Below, one piece after another: positions 43,701 to 45,294 of a stretch of 45,294 nt of DNA. Numbering within the stretch: position 1 is the first letter of the stretch; every line of letters starts with the position of its first letter. A model generated the notes under the pieces. The model was not told where the DNA came from. It was given only the letters and a program-made list of their open reading frames with translations, and did no database searches. The DNA lies in assembly GCA_018993265.1 (NCBI GenBank), contig JAGKSW010000184.1, positions 1 to 45,294 on the forward strand, given 5' to 3'. The translations under genes and the position numbers were made by a program. Source of the stretch: Nostoc sp. TH1S01 (GTDB lineage: Bacteria > Cyanobacteriota > Cyanobacteriia > Cyanobacteriales > Nostocaceae).

Positions 43701-45053
43701 CACCCAGATGTGCAAGAAACAGTTGTAATAACTCATCTAAATGATGCAAGGGATACGCAATTAATTGCCTATGTAGTCCTTAACAACAAGCAGCAACCTA
43801 CTGCTAAAGAACTGCGGAACTTCTTGAAACAACAGTTACCTGATTACATGATTCCGTCAGCTTTTATACTGATGGAAAACTTACCACAGATGCCTAATGG
43901 TAAAGTAGACCGCCAAGCACTTTTAGCACTAGAATTCAAGCAACCAAGGTTAGAGAAAGATTTTGTAGCACCTCGTGATGACTTAGAATTTCAACTTACA
44001 CAAATATGGGAAGAGGTTTTGGGTATTTCTCCCATTGGTGTTACAGATAACTTCTTTGAACTTGGAGGTCATTCACTTTTAGCTGTGCGCTTGATGGCTA
44101 AAATTGAAAAATTTTTTGGATCTAGATTATCACTTGTTCAACTTTTTCAAGAGGCTACTATTGAAAAACTTAAAAGTCTTCTGAGCCAAAATATTTATTC
44201 TTCTCAAAATCCATCTCCACTAGTAGCTATTCAACCTCGCGGTTCAAAAAAACCTTTATTTTTTGTTCATCCTGTGGGGGGAAATATTTTTTGTTACTAC
44301 GAATTAGCCAATTCTTTTGGTTTAGATAGACCATTTTATGGTTTGCGATCGCTTGGTCTTGATGGAGAATGTAAGCCTTATACTAGCATCGAAGATATGG
44401 CATCTGCATATATCTCAGCTATACGCGTTATTCAACCAGAAGGTTCATATCTTTTAGGAGGCTGGTCGATGGGAGGTGTAATAGCTTTTGAGATGGCAAC
44501 TCAATTACAAAAGCAAGGACAAAGAGTTGACTTACTCGCCTTACTAGATAGTCAAGCACCAATTTTAAACTCACAATCTATAGATACCAATTATTCCGAT
44601 CAAGATAAGGTATTAATTGATTTAGCTCAAGATATAGCTAGTTCTACGCAAGATGAAAACTTAAATCTAAATCATCTTAATACTTTATATACAAATCTCA
44701 CAAAGCTTAAGCCAGAAGAAAAACTTGATTATTTTTGGCAACAAGCAAGGATGTTTAAATTTTTACCTCAATACCTTGAACGTCAACATTTTCAATATCT
44801 ATGGCAAGTTTTCCAGAATAATACCCAAGCCTTAATTGACTATAATCCCAAAAAAACTGTTAACAGAATTTTATTAATATGTGCAAATGCAAATGTTAAT
44901 TATAATAATTTAAATTCAAATTGGCAAAAATTTTCAATACAACCAGTAGAAATTATTAATATTTCTAGCGATCACTACACAATACTTAAAAAACCTTGTA
45001 TTTATAAGCTACAAGTTGAAATAGATAAATATTTAGAAAAGATTGAGAAATAA
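40755..45053 (+). CDS. Terminal NRPS: docking-C-A-PCP-thioesterase
   Basis: This 1432-aa enzyme adds the last residue and releases the product. A TubC-type N-terminal docking domain (about 1-55, IEELLSELKRLDIKIWAEGD) precedes C5 (73-515), whose active site is HHIICDN at 205-211 with Asn for the usual Gly. A6 (530-1055) has specificity residues D-V-E-N-I-G-A-I-G, which I cannot assign. The glutamate at position 239 suggests a polar or basic substrate. PCP: LGGHS, Ser1107. The type I thioesterase (about 1150-1432) has GWSMG with Ser1238, Asp1265 and His1407 as a plausible triad. It hydrolyses or cyclises the chain. A 25-residue insertion (912-936) lies in A6 near the YKTGDL motif. No obvious ribosome-binding site precedes the ATG. 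Confidence 0.93.
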   Translation: MKPIEELLSELKRLDIKIWAEGDYLRYDAPKGKLSSVVRSQLVERKQEILAFLRQVNLKITFIQPVSRNQEIPLSFAQQRLWFLNQWEGENVSYNESVAVRLKGLLNLSALQHSLNEIVRRHEILRTSFVCVDGKPTQVISPDLPLSLSVIDLREIPQWNQRQAEALRLLAQTANSPFGLTEAPLLRTTLIKLDEIEHILSFTIHHIICDNWSMGILLQEVAVLYTAFCNNKPLPLPELPIQYADFAIWQRQWLTGDRLQSQLNYWQQQLINYPPILQLPTDRPRPALQSFCGKTQSFYLSSDLTKALKALSRQEEVTLFMMLLAAFVTLLYRYSQQDDILIGTAIANRNYKEQERLIGLFANTLVLRTNCAGNPTFRELLHQVRECTLSAYTHQDLPFEYLVEQIQPERNPSYNPLFQVMFVLQNSPMEELQLPGLDLNLLPLENQTAKFDLSLVMQEKECGLYGELEYNTDLFNADTICRMVEHLQNVLTGIVANPEQRLGDLPILSPAEQQQLLVNWNHTQADYPQDICIHQLFADQVEKTPNAVAVVFADQQLTYQQLNQQADALAHYLKQLGVKPEVIVGICLEKSLEMVIGILAILKAGGTYLPLDPSYPQERLAFILEDAKPLVLLTQTRLITELPLHKVQIVSLDTSWQNNISETITQQYPTEVKSENLAYVIYTSGSTGTPKGVMIAHQALVNHSLAVAKIYQLQSNDRVLQFASISFDVAAEELFPSWLCGSTVVIRPNWILSFSNFQQFLKSAKITVLNLPTVYWHQWVSELSNSNIALPPTLRLIIVGTEQAQPEKLALWQQQVGTKVRWLNAYGPTEATIGATIYEPVDVLENFQTASVPIGRPIDNNQIYILDKHLKPTPIGIPGELYISGLGLARGYLNRPDLTAEKFIPNPFEKAVPMKQVSPPSMKVVFPLLPTYKPGGDKLYKTGDLARYLPNGNIEYLGRIDNQVKIRGYRVELEEIEVTLTQHPDVQETVVITHLNDARDTQLIAYVVLNNKQQPTAKELRNFLKQQLPDYMIPSAFILMENLPQMPNGKVDRQALLALEFKQPRLEKDFVAPRDDLEFQLTQIWEEVLGISPIGVTDNFFELGGHSLLAVRLMAKIEKFFGSRLSLVQLFQEATIEKLKSLLSQNIYSSQNPSPLVAIQPRGSKKPLFFVHPVGGNIFCYYELANSFGLDRPFYGLRSLGLDGECKPYTSIEDMASAYISAIRVIQPEGSYLLGGWSMGGVIAFEMATQLQKQGQRVDLLALLDSQAPILNSQSIDTNYSDQDKVLIDLAQDIASSTQDENLNLNHLNTLYTNLTKLKPEEKLDYFWQQARMFKFLPQYLERQHFQYLWQVFQNNTQALIDYNPKKTVNRILLICANANVNYNNLNSNWQKFSIQPVEIINISSDHYTILKKPCIYKLQVEIDKYLEKIEK
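43488..43562 (+). repeat. In-frame insertion in the last A domain
   Basis: The second A domain of the loading NRPS goes from IPNPFEKA to LYKTGDL with only four residues between. This A domain has about 25 extra residues (912-936), encoded by a stretch containing CCCCTACTCCCCAC, which looks like intergenic repeat DNA. The frame is kept. I could not identify a matching copy elsewhere in the window. Confidence 0.45.
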
Positions 45054-45294
45054 AGAGTTTGAATTTCGTGTATTGATTTTCTTAACTTACAAGTGAAATT
45101 TGTTTACTCCTGACGAGCAGAAATCACAGCCATATAAACAAAATTCGTACACCTAAAGCATTTCATCAACTATATATTTATGCTACCTTCGCCTGACATT
45201 GTGTTTTGTTTCAATGACATTGTTCTCTACGCACAAAATAGTATGCTTTCACGAAAAGGTTTTGAACTAATTTGAACCCACATTCCGCACTTCA
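45054..45294. other. Non-coding right edge
   Basis: No gene, tRNA or convincing terminator is visible after the last stop codon. The final bases, ending AACCCACATTCCGCACTTCA, resemble from memory a sequence found at mobile-element ends in Nostocales. The window stops before this can be judged. Confidence 0.35.

Noticed and set aside
45270-45294. Insertion-sequence end at the right edge
   Set aside because: The resemblance is from memory only and the window ends there, so borders and a partner repeat cannot be checked.

Overview
The window comes from a cyanobacterium, most likely a filamentous heterocystous one (Nostocales). The DNA is AT-rich. The HIP1 octamer GCGATCGC recurs through the chromosomal genes but I saw none in the two insertion sequences at the left edge. 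Short tandem and palindromic repeats of the cyanobacterial type are scattered between and inside genes. The TonB-dependent receptor carries the AMIN domain typical of cyanobacterial receptors. All of this is read by eye; no database search was possible.

Layout. (1) Bases 1-2500 hold two insertion sequences: an IS4-type element whose transposase frame is broken, and an IS5-type element with an intact transposase. (2) Bases 2557-11686 hold a tightly packed leftward operon. In transcription order it encodes an AMIN/TonB-dependent outer-membrane receptor, a GT1-type glycosyltransferase, an Opp/Dpp/Nik-type substrate-binding lipoprotein, two permeases and two ATPases. Its promoter has TTGACT and TATTGT boxes abutting a 15/19 match to the Fur consensus. 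(3) A roughly 1 kb AT-rich divergent region follows. (4) Bases 12665-45053 hold one rightward biosynthetic operon for a mixed non-ribosomal peptide/polyketide with a fatty-acyl start.

Assembly line as read from motifs: FAAL-ACP; C-A(Thr)-PCP; C(HD variant)-A(unassigned); PCP on its own 147-aa protein; C on its own 475-aa protein; a methyltransferase; a glutamine-dependent asparagine synthetase; C(catalytically degenerate)-A(Ser)-PCP-C-A(Gly)-PCP; KS-AT(malonyl)-KR-ACP-Cy-A(Cys, with inserted Ox)-PCP; docking-C-A(unassigned)-PCP-TE. The predicted skeleton is acyl-Thr-X-Ser-[Gly plus one reduced malonate, a 4-amino-3-hydroxybutyrate unit]-thiazole-X, possibly methylated, amidated or glycosylated, and released by the terminal thioesterase. 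The neighbouring Fur-box operon with a TonB receptor suggests the product is a metal-binding lipopeptide that is taken back up.

The most unusual points are: a split module in which a free-standing PCP and C domain sit just before a protein whose own N-terminal C domain has lost its catalytic histidines; a peptide/nickel-type ABC importer and a glycosyltransferase behind a siderophore-type receptor; and at least three, probably four, in-frame insertions of intergenic-type repeat DNA in megasynthase linkers or loops. No phosphopantetheinyl transferase, exporter or type II thioesterase lies inside the window.
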